A stretch of 64,000 nucleotides of DNA from Erigeron canadensis (lineage: Eukaryota; Streptophyta; Magnoliopsida; Asterales; Asteraceae): contig NC_057767.1 of NCBI RefSeq assembly GCF_010389155.1, positions 9,097,765-9,161,764 of the forward strand. The letters are read 5' to 3'. Below the pieces are notes generated by a model. That model did not search any database. It was not told the origin of the DNA and saw only the letters and a program-made list of their open reading frames with translations. This document shows, in pieces, positions 24,355-35,663 of this stretch. The position numbers were made by a program, and so were the translations under genes. Within the stretch, counting starts at the first letter, position 1; each line of letters opens with the position of its first letter.

Positions 24355-26761
24355 TGTCCCGGTTGATATTTCTGTCAAAATCGAACAATAACGTTAACAA
24401 CGCCTACTGAAGTTATGATTAACTAAGAATCAACAAATATCTCAAAACAGAAGTAAGCTCTTATTTATCAAATTATGTGTAAAACTGATTTAACTTAAAA
24501 TCATGAGGAGAGATTAAACCATTCTTGCATTTAAGAAAAGGTTAGAACATGTATAATTGGTTGAACCTAAAATACTTTTTACATTTAGTATCGATGCTTA
24601 TGTTTATACAAAGTAACTTAATGCATGTCATAACATTTTAAATAATAGCCGAAGAGTAAATGAATGTTCGAAACTTAAGCAACGGATACTATATTTGGAA
24701 AATAATGTGCGTCATCAATCCTGACCCTAATATAGTGACATTCCCCCAAAGTATTCAGAATTTTCGTTAGTTATACCCTCCCTCGGGGTCTACTGACAGA
24801 GTGACAGTGGTGCGGCCGTTATGATAGACCAATTTATAATAAACGTCACGGGTTCAAATCCTGGGACATTGCATTTTCTTCTTAGGTTTGGCCTAACTTA
24901 ACACAATGGTAGCCAAAGCCAACATAACCGAACATTGTGGGCTTCTCTTTAGGGAAATGGTCGGTAGTCAACTCGTGTCCAAAGGGCCGGCACACAGGGT
25001 CAAGGGTTTTTCCGCTAACTATTATCTTCGCATCATTTATATATACTAATTTCTAAAAAAACTTGCAAAAACGTTGTGAATAAACAAAAAAAAGGTATAC
25101 CACCCACAAGTGAAAAAAAATAAAAAAATCCAAGTGCATTAAGGTTAAGTAATCAAAATAGATAAGTTTCTTACATTAAATCCAAGCTATAAGCAAAACC
25201 TTCAAATTTTGGGAATTGTTATTACTCTATATGTATAAAAATTAAGTTGTATATCATTTGTACAAATGAAACTGTCTATAAATAGGAAGTACCAACGGCT
25301 TAAGTTCATGATTCCCGTTGACAATTGTATTAAAAATGAATATAAGAAGTGGAACAACTTTTACCATACTCACGGCCTGATGATCAACAACTAAGAACGC
25401 ATTAACTTTTCTTTCTTCTTTTTGCACTTTTTATTTTGACGATATATAGATGTATATTTTTGTTCATGCACGTTTTATGTGAAGAGTAAAAATTGTACCT
25501 TCTCTCGTATTTCACGGGACATGGGAAAATAGCTAGGATGTAAACAGTTTTATTCTTTACCTGAAGAGAGACCGGCCAGTTGCTTTCGGAAGAACCTCCG
25601 ACCAAATAATTAAATTATTTGTACTGACGATTGAACCCTTTACGTACACGCTTTATGTGACGTACGATGGTAATTGCCTTATGGATTGAATAAATTCCAT
25701 AAAGATTATATATTCCTTATAGTTTTTTTCCATATTTTTCGGCGCATATAAACTTTATTCCATTTTCCAGTAAGACATGCGATGCCATTTGTATGTTTTT
25801 TTAAGTTTCATGAGAATATATATATGACAGACGTAAGTTCCCTTTGTGAAAAAAGAAAAAAGTACAACACTTTATGTTTCATAAAACAAAAACAAAAACT
25901 AAAAGCATTTAGCTTTATTAAATTTATGAATATTAGTGTTACAATGTTCTTATATATATTCTCAATCTCAACTTTCATATCTTTGGCCAACGATGGAATC
26001 AAAATTCAAAGTTTTTTTAATAAAATTTGATAATGAGAGTAATCACACTAATAACTTATAATTACACCCATAAATAACGATACTTCATATATCGATATAA
26101 ACCCTTGTATTATATTTCCGAACAACAAAACACAAATTTTAATACATCTTAATTAACCTCCTTACTTTTAGCTTTAAGCAAAACCTTTTTACTATAGTAT
26201 AGTATAAAAATATACAATAACATTATAAAACAATAATTAACTTAATTAAAAAAATTACTGTTTAGGCATTCCATTTTTTTACAAATAATTAAACCAATAT
26301 TTAGAAACTTAGGCCAGGCTAAAAAATTAAGGACAAATTTACAAATAGATTACAAAGAAATTGTTACAACCCATATATAGAGTAAGTAAGGTAATAAAAT
26401 GAAGAGAACGTTAGCAAGTAAATAAAACGATTTTCATATAATAATTGGTCCACCGCACATCAATTTGCCAAACTTTATTTTGTGATTTGTTTGTAAGACC
26501 AACATTTTAAGTTTCGGGCCTTCTAAGTTGCCTTTGCTATAAAATCCGCACACACCACACGTATGTGTATAACATCATGTGCTAAGTATTGACCACAAAG
26601 TTTAGAAAAAGAAATAAGGTTCAAAATTCTTAAAAGACAACTCTATTGAGTACGCTTTATTATAAACTCCCAACTTTAGACTATATATAAGAAGGGTGCA
26701 ATATGAGCTCCATTTAGCTGACCACGAGGTTTGGGGAAGCTTTCTTAACTGATGATGATGG
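24355..26761. other. Intergenic, DA1-like 5' side to Ariadne-like 3' side
   Basis: No gene recognised. At about 24836-24862 CACGGGTTCAAATCCTGGGA looks like a tRNA T-arm / B box, followed by ordinary sequence to about 25020; this may be a degenerate tRNA-derived retroposon. The remainder is AT-rich and should include the DA1-like promoter (just above 24354). Confidence 0.45.
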
Positions 26762-29700
26762 TCAATTAGCAAACTTTACCGCCTTCTCTGGACCATTCGA
26801 CCTGTAAGGAGCTATAATGTGCATATGTGTACTATGTTGATGTTGAAGCAGTAATTCGTTGTCAATGAACTCATACCTGCATATACACACGAAAAACTCT
26901 GTTACAATGTGCAAGTTATGTAAAATACCCTTCAGTAAAGATGGTATCTGATGAACACAAACTAATGTGGTAACATCTTTGACAAGAAAATATTACATTT
27001 TTCGTGGGACAAAAAGGTAGAAACGTGGAACGAATTTTGTCTTCAGTTGAGTTGTCAATCCTTACGATTAGGTATTGACTTTAATAATTTAGTAACCTCG
27101 TCGTCTTGGAAAGTCAGCCTCGGTTTACATAAACTCGATCAGGTTGTGGTTGGGGCTGGGCCAAGGTTAAGGTCATTAAGTGTATTCCATATACACGTAA
27201 CTCTTGCAACGTTCATTCTACCAGATAGATTTTATAGGACCGCCGTTATGTCTTTCATTTTCTGACCACGTCAAAAAGAGTCCTATTGCCATTGTCCTTG
27301 TTAATGGCCTTCGCAACAGATCTAGAACTACCGCCACTCTGACAACTAACACGTGGAAGATACTTGAGAGGAAATATGCTCTTCACATAACAAAGATTCT
27401 CAAAATCAAAATAAAGAAAACGCCATCAGATAATATTTATGAGAAGCAAAATAGTAACCGGGATCCAAAAGGATTCTACATTAACTAGGAAACTAATGTA
27501 CACTATACGACAAAAACAAATATGAAATAAGAAACTATATATCTGTAGCCTATATAGGAAACTATTTGATCCAAGATGTGAAAAAATATCCAATATATCC
27601 CAAACCGGAAACATGGTGAATAGAAATTAATACAGTTTGTAAACATATCTTTGAAAACTCCTCAATAAAGATGAAAATTATATCTTTTGAACGAAAATGT
27701 CACAGTCTACTTCTAATTTCTAAATATATGATGAGTTAGGCATCCTAACTTAGAAACATCACTGAAAGCAAACGTAGAAGTACTTATATCATTAAGCCCC
27801 GAGTAAGTTTACTTACAGTTTCTTGCATAGGTGGTCAATAAACGGAGAAAGATTGATGATTTGATTTTTAGTTTCCTTAACCTGTTCCTCGGTATCATCA
27901 TGAAACAATTGATGCAAGAAATAAGAGAGTTTTTCAACATACAACTCAAGTTGCTCTTGCTTGTCCTTGAATTCGTTCTGTTTGGTTTCTTTATCTTCAA
28001 TCTTCAGTTCATTACTTAATAATTCATCACCAAACATGTAGTATGAGAATGGATATGAATTAGAAAGAATCCTTCTTGACATAAAAAATATGTCAGCTGC
28101 ATTCATTACCCAAATGAAATATGTCGAATCTATATCATACAAATATTTACGTTGCAGGTGCTCCCTGAACGTGATGGTAGCGGTAGAAGAGTCTTTATGT
28201 GCTTCGAAACGATTGTAATATCGCCTAATCCAACTAATAGTTTGGGAAGGCTCCTTGCACTTTTCTTTCCAAAGCTCCCACATTCGACATGAACAAGGAG
28301 AATGTGGTTCTGCTGAGCAACTAAAACAGAATTGGAAACCACATGCACATTCAACCTCACGGTATTCATCACCATCATCAATGCGAATGGCGTTTCCACA
28401 TTGAGGAACACTAGGGCACCATTTCACCCTTTTGTTACCCTCAATATAAGATTTTAACAGGAATTGATCAAATATTTCTGATAAATCAGGGTCCTTCCTA
28501 TTAACTAAAATTCTAATCTTTTCTTCATCACAAACTTTATAACAATTCTCAGCCATACAATTGATGCGGTTGCTGTGACCTTCTTTAATCTTCACAACAA
28601 AATAATCCGTCCAACCTTTAAACGAAATATATAAACAGAATAAGATTTTATGTAAAAGTAAAGGTTCAAATGTATATAACACGATATAACTTACAAGTAT
28701 TGCAAAAACAATGGTTGCAATTCATTGTGATCATATCACGGGCAGAAATTTCCTTCATGCAGACTTTACATAATGGTTCTGAAAATTCAAGTGATGAAGA
28801 TACATTCTCATCATTGTGTCCTACCGTTAAAGATGCTTCTGCATAGAGTGCTTCTTTTCCCTTGTTCAAGAAGACATCAGACACTTTGTCAACCTCCCAT
28901 CCATGATGAATAAGCAAGGTACGTGCATGATGTTCCTTAAGAGATAGCAACTCCATCACTTTCTGTAGATCTTCTCTCTGAACATAAAACCAACTTCATC
29001 GGTCAGCAAAGAAAACCAAAAAGTTAGAAATGATAATACACTGACAAGTTTTTGCAATTCAATGAATTTGCTTAACCTTAAGTTTTCTAGTTGTAATATA
29101 GATCTGCTCATCTGAAGAAGCACATCTGAGTCAATAATATTTTAAGAGCCTAATTTCTGTTGAGCATTTTATATGTGCTAGCTTTATTTCCAGTGAGCTA
29201 TAAACCGAAGCCAACCATTTTATTGGGCATAAAATCACAGAAAAACAAACCGTAGACACCCTGTAAAGATGTTAGCCAGTAATATGACAGAAATATGATT
29301 GCTCACCTGTGCGTCCAATAGACTCCCTTTTGTGATGACCTGCACATCCACCAAACAGAAATAAAAACTGTAAATGGTATGGATAAATAGATGATAGAAG
29401 AGTATGCTTAGAAAAGAAGATAGCAGAGTATGCACAGAATAGCGATCAACGCTTAACATATGGCCCAAAAAGAAAGTACTTTGTTGTTGAAAAATCTATC
29501 AATAAAATAGTAACTGAAATTCTTTGTAACTCATTTATATTACTATCCAAGAATAGTTCGTAAATCAATGAATTGATTGTAAACATCTACTGCAGATTGG
29601 ATAGCATGAAATGGAAAACGAATTAAAAAAAAAAATCCCTGCTATAGTTTTAAAGAAACCAGAGTTATTGTATCTCTGGGATATCGCGCGAGACATTACA

Positions 29701-31529
29701 TAACTTTTTTTTCATGATGACAGCGAACAGTGAAGTTGTGTACAAAAATGATCAAAGATACAAAGATGATCGGTTGTATATTCTTTACGGAAGCTAACTA
29801 TCAATAGTACAATCAATGAACCACTCTCAGAACCAAAAAGGAAAGACGATCATGTTCTTAAACTTTTTGCCATGAATTGAATTTATCGAGCAAAAAGTAA
29901 GAGACCAATGAACCAAAACAATCATAACCTTCATCACTGTAGGAGGGCAATGTCTGTTATTAACTTATTAATGTTGGTACAAACATATGTGAGAACCCCA
30001 TAAAATAATACAGTGTGATATAGCTGAATGATAATAGTATGTTGACAAATTGACAATAAAAACAGAACGTAGAACACTACATGAGTTTTCTTATTAAGAT
30101 ACATTTCCATATATTTGAACTACACTAAATAAAAAAGAGCATTTTTAGAGCCAGAATAAACATTAACTATCGTGAATGTGCGCATTAAAATAATTGCTGC
30201 AAATTTATATGCTATACGCATCAGCATTTTAGTTTGAAGCAACCTTGACTATAATGCACTTTGGACCATAGACGCTGGCCCAATCATACCAAACAGAATT
30301 ACCCTACAAGAATGATCATATTCTTCTATCAGCAATTAATGGGAAAAAATCATGGCTTAATTCGAGGTCTTCTTTACAAAAGTATCCAAATATAACTGCC
30401 AAATCAAAATGAAGTACAGAATTCCCATATAGGGTCAGACAACCGACCCAGGATGGAGCAGTTTGTTGGGCGTTGAACACTCCACCAGTTTGCGAGTAGG
30501 GACCAGATGCAAGTGGCAGCAGAACAAGTAACATAAAGGTGCTCGACATACTCGCGGTCTTCTTAACAAACAGGACACTAGATTGATTCTAGTTGGTAGG
30601 CGATCACATTATAATCGCCACACATTGATATAGGTAGTGGGTAATTAAGGGGTTTTCTTCCATGTATAGGTTGTCAATGTAATCATCAGGTGAATACTAA
30701 CCAGCTAGTCCATAAATACACGTTTAGTTTTCGGAATTCCTTTTGTTATATTCAGAAACTATTCTCCGACGGATTAGAGATTCGTTTTAAGTCCTTGCCT
30801 AGGTTTCATTATATATAACTTCAAAAAAGATTTATCATATCCAATAATCCCACATCCGGGTACCTCATCCAGAACATATAATAACCATTAGATTTACAAT
30901 TATATTCCCAAAATACTGTCAAGGTCCAGTGGTGTCTCAAGCTTTCATGAGACTTAAAATAAACTTTCAACCTATGAACTTTTCAATTACTAAAAATTAA
31001 ATGATATTAATCTAAACGGGTAAATGCGGCATCGTTTCTTTTTTACTTAATAATTAAGAATTTATTACATTTAGTCAAATTTCAAGTTTCTTTTTTGACT
31101 TAATAAACAAAAATAACCATCAATTACCTATTTTCTACTTAATACATACGGACATTATTTATACATTCAGTCACTTAATACACTCAGCACTTAATGACTA
31201 AAAAAGAATTGGGCCCGATGCTTTCCTAATTCATCCGGGAGAGTCTTTCACTCAAATGTACGCAACATAAAATGGGTATCCGAACCTTTCCGAACCTTTT
31301 CACTAGGAGGTTCGAACACGAGACCTCTTGTGCACCACCTCTTATTTATATCCAAGTAAACCAGAAGCGATTGATCAAAAAATCAAAATCAATCATTTAC
31401 TTCATATAACAATATTTAATTATACATTCATATATAACTATATAAGAAACTATACATACAAACATACACACACACACACACACACAATACGTACTGTATC
31501 AAAATAACATGCAAAATAAACAAAATGTA

Positions 31530-31562
<33 letters not shown>

Positions 31563-33867
31563 GATTAACCACCAACGTAATTAGTAATTACTACCTTGCA
31601 AGATGAAATGGTATCAGTAGCATTAGTGGTTAGAACGATATAGCCACCCATCACTATGTTTTCTTTCTTCAGCCTAAAAATAACGACAAAATGTTTTCAT
31701 CTAATTATGGCTATGTTGAGTCAAATACTGATTACTGGTGATTACTAACTTTCTTCTTTGGCAATTCGTATATTTATTTAAACAAACAATAGCAAGGTGC
31801 TACTAGAAAGTTACAAGGCGAATCTTTACATGTAAGAGGAACACATCTATATTTTGTGGCAAAAGGTTGAAAACCGGCAACCCAAAACAGCCCACAATCA
31901 GCTGCTTATCCATAATGTGAGGGGCATACCTGACTCACTCAACGGTTGTGGCTATGGGGATGCTTGAGCTTGAACCCAAGACATTGTGCTATTTGTGGCA
32001 AAGATTCCCCCACCCACTACCAATTGAGCATACACCATTTACTTCTAATTGTTGCCCAAGTAAAAGATGGTGCCCTTATTTCATCAGATAGTTTTTCTGG
32101 GGTCATGCAGGTGCCTTGGAAACAAACTTAATATTTATGCTTTGCCAAATGCACCAGCAGCTAGCAAGTACGAACTGCCAAATTAAAACGAGTACAGAAT
32201 TCCCATTTAGGGTCAGAGAGCCTGCCCAGGATGATAGATTCGTCTGTTGGGCAGTGAACATTCCACCGGTTTGGAAGTAGAGACCAAATGAAAGTGGCAG
32301 TAGTACAAGTAACAAATAGGTGTTGGGCAGATTCAAAAGGTCGTTTTTACAACCGGGACACGAGATTGAGTCTAGTTGGCAGGCGATCACATAATAATCG
32401 CCACACGTTGATGTTGAGTTTAACGGGTGCAAGTCGGCTCCAAGTTGTGGATAAGGGGTTTTCTTCCCTGTATAGGTTGTCAATGTAATTGTCAGGTGAT
32501 GACTAGCTAGCTAGTCCATATATACATGTTTAGTGTCCGGAATTCCTTTTTTATATTCGGAAACTATTCTCTGGCGGACTAAAGATTTAAGATTCGTTTA
32601 AGTCCTTGCATACATTTTATTATACATGATAATCTATTGGCTATTTTCCTTATTAAATTCAGATATAATAATTTAAATAAAGCTTCAAACAAGAGTTAAC
32701 ATATCCAATAATCCCACATCCAGGTACCTCATGCAAAACATATAATAACCAGTAGATTTACTATTATATTCCCAAAATACTGTCAAGGCCTGCCGCCCCG
32801 AAGTTGTCTCAAGCTTTAATGAGACTTAAAAACGAACTTTCAAATTATGGCCTTTTCAATTACTAAAAATTACATGATACTAATCTCAACGGGTAAACGG
32901 AGTAGATTTTCCTCATTCACCCGGGAGAGTCTTTCACTCAAATGTACGCGACAGAACATTCCGAACCTTTTCACTAGGAGGTTCGAACACCAAACCTCTT
33001 GTGCACCACCTCTCAAGTATATCCATGTAAACCAGATGCGGTTGATCAAAAAATCAAAATCGATCATTTACTTCAAATAATCTATATCTATACTATATTA
33101 TAAAGTAAATCCACTTTTCAACTTTCAACATTCAATTTCAACAATATACACATATTAATGCATGATGTACCATACATCATGCATACAACTTTCTCTCTCC
33201 TCTATAAATCATTTTATTCCTCTAATTCTTTCAAAATCTTTTATCTCAAAAACCGTACATCGATAAATTATAAAAATTATATGGGTGTTCTTAAAATTTC
33301 ATGCTCTTCATTAGAGATGTCATTCGATATACTTTCGACGAATTTTTAAATCCGAAGGTGGAGCCCGTGCGACTAAGGCATTTGGCTATGACACTCTATG
33401 ACATATAACCTCCTATGACCTATCACACTTTATGACCTATCACCCTTATCATTTTACCGCCGCAACGCGCGGGTAATTGTTCTCGTAATATTTAATAATA
33501 CATTCAAGCATAAGGGACTATAGATACAAACACACACACACACACACACATAAGGATGGACATCCGGATTAAAAATCAGGGTTAAGATTCAATGATGTTT
33601 TCAAATCTTGACTCTTGATTTTTAGCCCAAAGTCAAATCCCCTTCCGTGACATGAAAAATAACCATGCAAAATTAAAAAAGAATGTATATATATATATAT
33701 GGTTAACCACCAACGTAATTAGTAATTACTACCTTGCAAGATGAAATGGTATCAGTATTAGTAGTGGTTAGAGGGTTTTGATCGTCATCATTATCATCAT
33801 CATAATAATCTTCATCTTCATCATTATTGTAGTAATCTTCCTCCTGATCATCATCACTGAAATCCAT
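26762..33867 (-). CDS. Ariadne-type RBR ubiquitin-ligase homologue lacking RING2
   Basis: RBR ligases take ubiquitin from E2 at RING1 and pass it through a RING2 cysteine to substrate. Coding exons from the start: 33733-33867, 29307-29339, 28695-28977, 27817-28615, 26762-26876 (1365 nt, 454 residues plus stop, phases consistent). It starts with an acidic tail (MDFSDDDQEEDYY), then VITKGSLLDAQ, as in ARI1/ARI2-type proteins. RING1 spans about 126-151 (CKVC, CNHCFCNTC); the IBR spans about 217-260 (WCPSVPQC, CACGFQFCFSC). After KEPSQTISWI (residue 280) it jumps to RRYYNRFEAHKDSS, the start of the Ariadne helical domain. The whole RING2 of about 75-80 residues, with the catalytic cysteine, is absent, and no intron separates the joined ends. 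The tail stops after APYRSNGPEK, about 70 residues short of ARI2. All five exons are open, so it may still be expressed, but not as a standard ligase. A second candidate first exon is at 31595-31651. Confidence 0.88.
30393..31635. repeat. Tandem duplication, proximal copy (Ariadne-like intron 1)
   Basis: Matches 32171-33776 in the same orientation and order: AACTGCCAAATCAAAA, GTACAGAATTCCCAT, GTTGGGCG(T)TGAACA, GGCGATCACAT, CCAATAATCCCACATC, CCTTTTCACTAGGAGGTTCG, TCAATCATTTACTTCA, a CA-repeat, and finally ACCAACGTAATTAGTAATTA with the end of exon 1. Copies are diverged by scattered substitutions and small indels. The unit includes a LINE zinc-binding relic and the 3' part of the first exon with its splice donor. 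Confidence 0.85.
31595..31651 (-). other. Duplicated first-exon remnant / possible alternative first exon
   Basis: Within the proximal duplicate, the last part of exon 1 (encoding NATDTISSCK) and its GTAGTAATTA donor are preserved. Reading upstream in the same frame there is an ATG at 31651 giving a 19-codon exon (MGGYIVLTTNATDTISSCK) that would splice in frame to exon 2 at 29339. This would replace the acidic N-terminus of the main form. Whether transcription starts here is unknown; the acidic part of the original exon was not copied. Confidence 0.5.
32171..32510 (-). pseudogene. LINE reverse-transcriptase zinc-binding domain relic
   Basis: On the minus strand one frame reads WSRLAPVKLNINVWRLLCDR, then LPTRLNLVSR, a stop, ESAQHLFVTCTTATFIWSLL and PNRWNVHCP. 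That pattern (NxxxWRL, DRLPTRxNL, AQHLFxxC, xxIW) is the zf-RVT domain found at the C-terminus of plant non-LTR retrotransposon polymerases. It has an internal stop. A second, more decayed version lies in the proximal duplicate at about 30393-30640. The upstream polymerase is not visible. Confidence 0.7.
33087..33485 (+). mobile_element. Non-autonomous Helitron (present in only one duplicate)
   Basis: Starts A|TCTATACTATATTATAAAG and ends with a GC-rich hairpin region (ACCGCCGCAACGCGCGGGTA) and TTCTCG|T. The end is CTCG rather than the usual CTRR. The proximal duplicate has the empty site: CTTCATATAA joined directly to CAATATTTAATTATACATTC, against CTTCAAATAA - element - TAATATTTAATAATACATTC here. 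There is no target duplication, as expected for Helitrons. The start could instead be the TC at 33081. Confidence 0.82.
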
Positions 33868-34130
33868 ATCGGATTTCCAAAAATTGCAACAGTTGTGTGT
33901 GTTTGTTTGTGTCTGGTGTTATTTGATTTTGAGAACCGGAAATGGGACTCCAACCGTTTGCTACTTATAACTTATTAAGACCACTGGTAAGCTCTCATTT
34001 GGGCTTGGATCTGTCTAAGTTCAAGTTTTATATGACAGATTTTTTTATAAACATGTTTTTGGATGGATTATTTGGGTGCTTTTTACTAATTAAGTATAGT
34101 CGACGAAACTCTTAAACGTAAACTCGATTA

Positions 34131-35255
34131 AGATAACATGGGATCGCGCAATGCGATGACAGTGGTTGAGAAGGTGGTCTAATAGTGTTGGTGATTGTAT
34201 TGTTGGTGCGGTGACGGTATCAAGTGGTGTAGGTTGATGTAATTATAATAGTGAAAATTTTTTAGAAGATAAGAAATTAAAGTATTAATTGTTAAAATAA
34301 AGGTTTAGAGTGTAAATTAATTCATTAAGAACAAACTTGGTAATTTATAAAAACTTTTTCCATAATGAGTGTTTATTAAGGGTAATTTAGTAATTCCGCA
34401 TGTAACAATTTTGTAACTATTTCTAATAGGGAGTGTCATAAATTTTATAAAGGAGTACGAGCATGGTACCCGCGTAATGCGGCGGCGGTGGTGGAGGAGA
34501 AGGCGGTCTATAGGTGTAGGTGATGGTACCATTGGTGGTGGTGGCGTTTTCAAGTGGTGTAGGTTGATGTAATTGTGATAATGAAATTTTGTTAGAAGAT
34601 TGGGGCTTAAAGTGTTAATTATTAAAATAAATATTTAAAATGTAAATTAATTCATTAAGGGCAAATTTATTATTTTATAAAAACTCTTTCCATAGTGGGT
34701 TTATAATAAAGCTAATTTAGTAATTCTGTATGTAACTATTGTGTAATTATTTCTAAAAATAGGGGTGATTTTTATAAAGGAGTACGAGCATGGTACCCGC
34801 GCAATGCGGCGGCGGTGGGAAAGGCGGGCTAGTGAGGTCGGTGATGGTAATATTGGTGGTGGTGGTGGTGTCAAGTGGTATAGGTTGATGTAATTGTGAT
34901 AGTGAAATTTTTTTAGAAGATAAGGGCTTAAAGTGTTAATTATTAAAATAAAGATTTAGAATGTAAATTAATTCATTAATGGCAAATTTGTTATTTTATA
35001 AAAACTCTTTCCATAAAGGGAAATGATATTTGTACCATTTATTTTGATTGATGTACCACAACTGTATATTACTGACTAGTACAGTCAGTTATACAATATG
35101 TACATTGTGGTACATTAATCAAAACTAGTGGTACGAAAATCACTTTCCTTCCATAAAGGGTGTTTATTAAGGGTAGTTTAGTAATTCCGTTTGTAACTAT
35201 TGTGTAACTATTTCTAAATATGAGGGTTGTAATAATTTTTATAAAGGAATATAGA
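34131..35255 (-). mobile_element. Tandem array of about three Helitron units
   Basis: Three related units of about 320 to 470 bp lie head to tail. On the minus strand the outermost 5' end is A|TCTATATTCCTTTATAAAA (about 35255). Units end with a CCGCCGCATTGCGCGGGTAC hairpin and CATGCTCG, joined directly to TACTCCTTTATAAAA of the next unit at about 34783/34784 and 34456/34457. The last end (about 34131) has a decayed hairpin. Only the outer unit keeps the TC start. The third unit is interrupted by a MITE at 35015-35152. Confidence 0.72.
35015..35152. mobile_element. Palindromic MITE inserted in the Helitron array
   Basis: Near-perfect inverted arms: left AAGGGAAATGATATTTGTAC then TTTGATTGATGTACCACA; right reverse complement AAGGAAAGTGATTTTCGTAC then TTTGATTAATGTACCACA. 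CCATAAAGGG occurs at both junctions, so the host sequence was duplicated on insertion (at least CCATA). It interrupts one Helitron unit, so it is younger than the array. Confidence 0.75.
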
Positions 35256-35375
35256 TAGATAGACGTTCCATTTGGCGGTAAGGAATGAGAATTATAATAA
35301 TTAATGAAGCTTGGTTAACTATAGTATAATCAATCATTATCCACTAATGTCAATGAGTTTTTGTGAAAACTTTAA

Positions 35376-35660
35376 GTCGCGTTTGGTTCGCAGATTATGA
35401 TGGAATCTGATGTAGTTAGAATTGAATTTCATTCTTTAGTGCGTTTGGTTGTTCAATGACGAAGGAATATCCTTTCGTTGGACTGTAAACACTACATCAT
35501 TTAATGGAATCTCCATTCTATGGGGATGGGGGGAAGGATTCCCATTCCTTCTGTCACTTAAATGAGTTAAATCTTCAAAAAGTGAAAAACATTCCATCAA
35601 ATTCCGTTCCTTTAACAGATTCCATTTTTTCTAAGAACATTTTATGAACCAAACGCGTCC
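35376..35660. mobile_element. PIF/Harbinger-type MITE with TAA target duplication
   Basis: Flanked by TAA on both sides (35373-35375 and 35661-35663), the 3-bp TWA duplication of PIF/Harbinger elements. Ends are inverted: left GTCGCGTTTGGTTCGCAG, right reverse complement GGACGCGTTTGGTTCATA. Length 285 bp, no coding capacity. A second GTGCGTTTGGTTGTTC lies just inside the left end. Confidence 0.78.
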
Positions 35661-35663
35661 TAA

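Larger units (their letters stand above)
32171..33776. repeat. Tandem duplication, distal copy (contains the intact exon 1 end)
   Basis: Partner of 30393-31635. It is longer mainly because a Helitron (33087-33485) sits in it but not in the other copy. It ends inside the complete first exon of the Ariadne-like gene at about 33776, so the duplication breakpoint lies within coding sequence. Confidence 0.85.

Noticed and set aside
24355..24378. Upstream in-frame ATG giving MTEISTGT before the DA1-like start
   Set aside because: DA1/DAR proteins begin at the MxWLxK block, and the preceding sequence contains an acceptor-like TTTTGACAG, so the extension is probably untranslated exon sequence.
24836..24862. 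tRNA gene
   Set aside because: Only a T-arm-like GGTTCAAATCC is present; no D arm, anticodon arm or acceptor stem could be paired.
27813..27816. TAA stop directly after CKKL as the end of the Ariadne-like protein
   Set aside because: The stop overlaps a good GTAAGT donor, and the exon at 26762-26876 continues the family sequence (YEFIDNELL, IAPYRSNG) in phase.
31440..31560. CRISPR-like or regulatory repeats
   Set aside because: Simple CA/GT and TA microsatellites; a plant nuclear region has no CRISPR arrays and no spacer structure is present.
32103..32483. 126-codon minus-strand ORF as a membrane protein gene
   Set aside because: The other frame of the same DNA matches the zinc-binding domain of LINE polymerases with a stop; the ORF is a shadow of that relic and is repeated in a diverged form in the tandem duplicate.
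33778..33978. Plus-strand hydrophobic ORF (isoleucine-rich)
   Set aside because: It is antisense to the acidic first exon of the Ariadne-like gene; the GAT/ATC repeats produce the isoleucine run.
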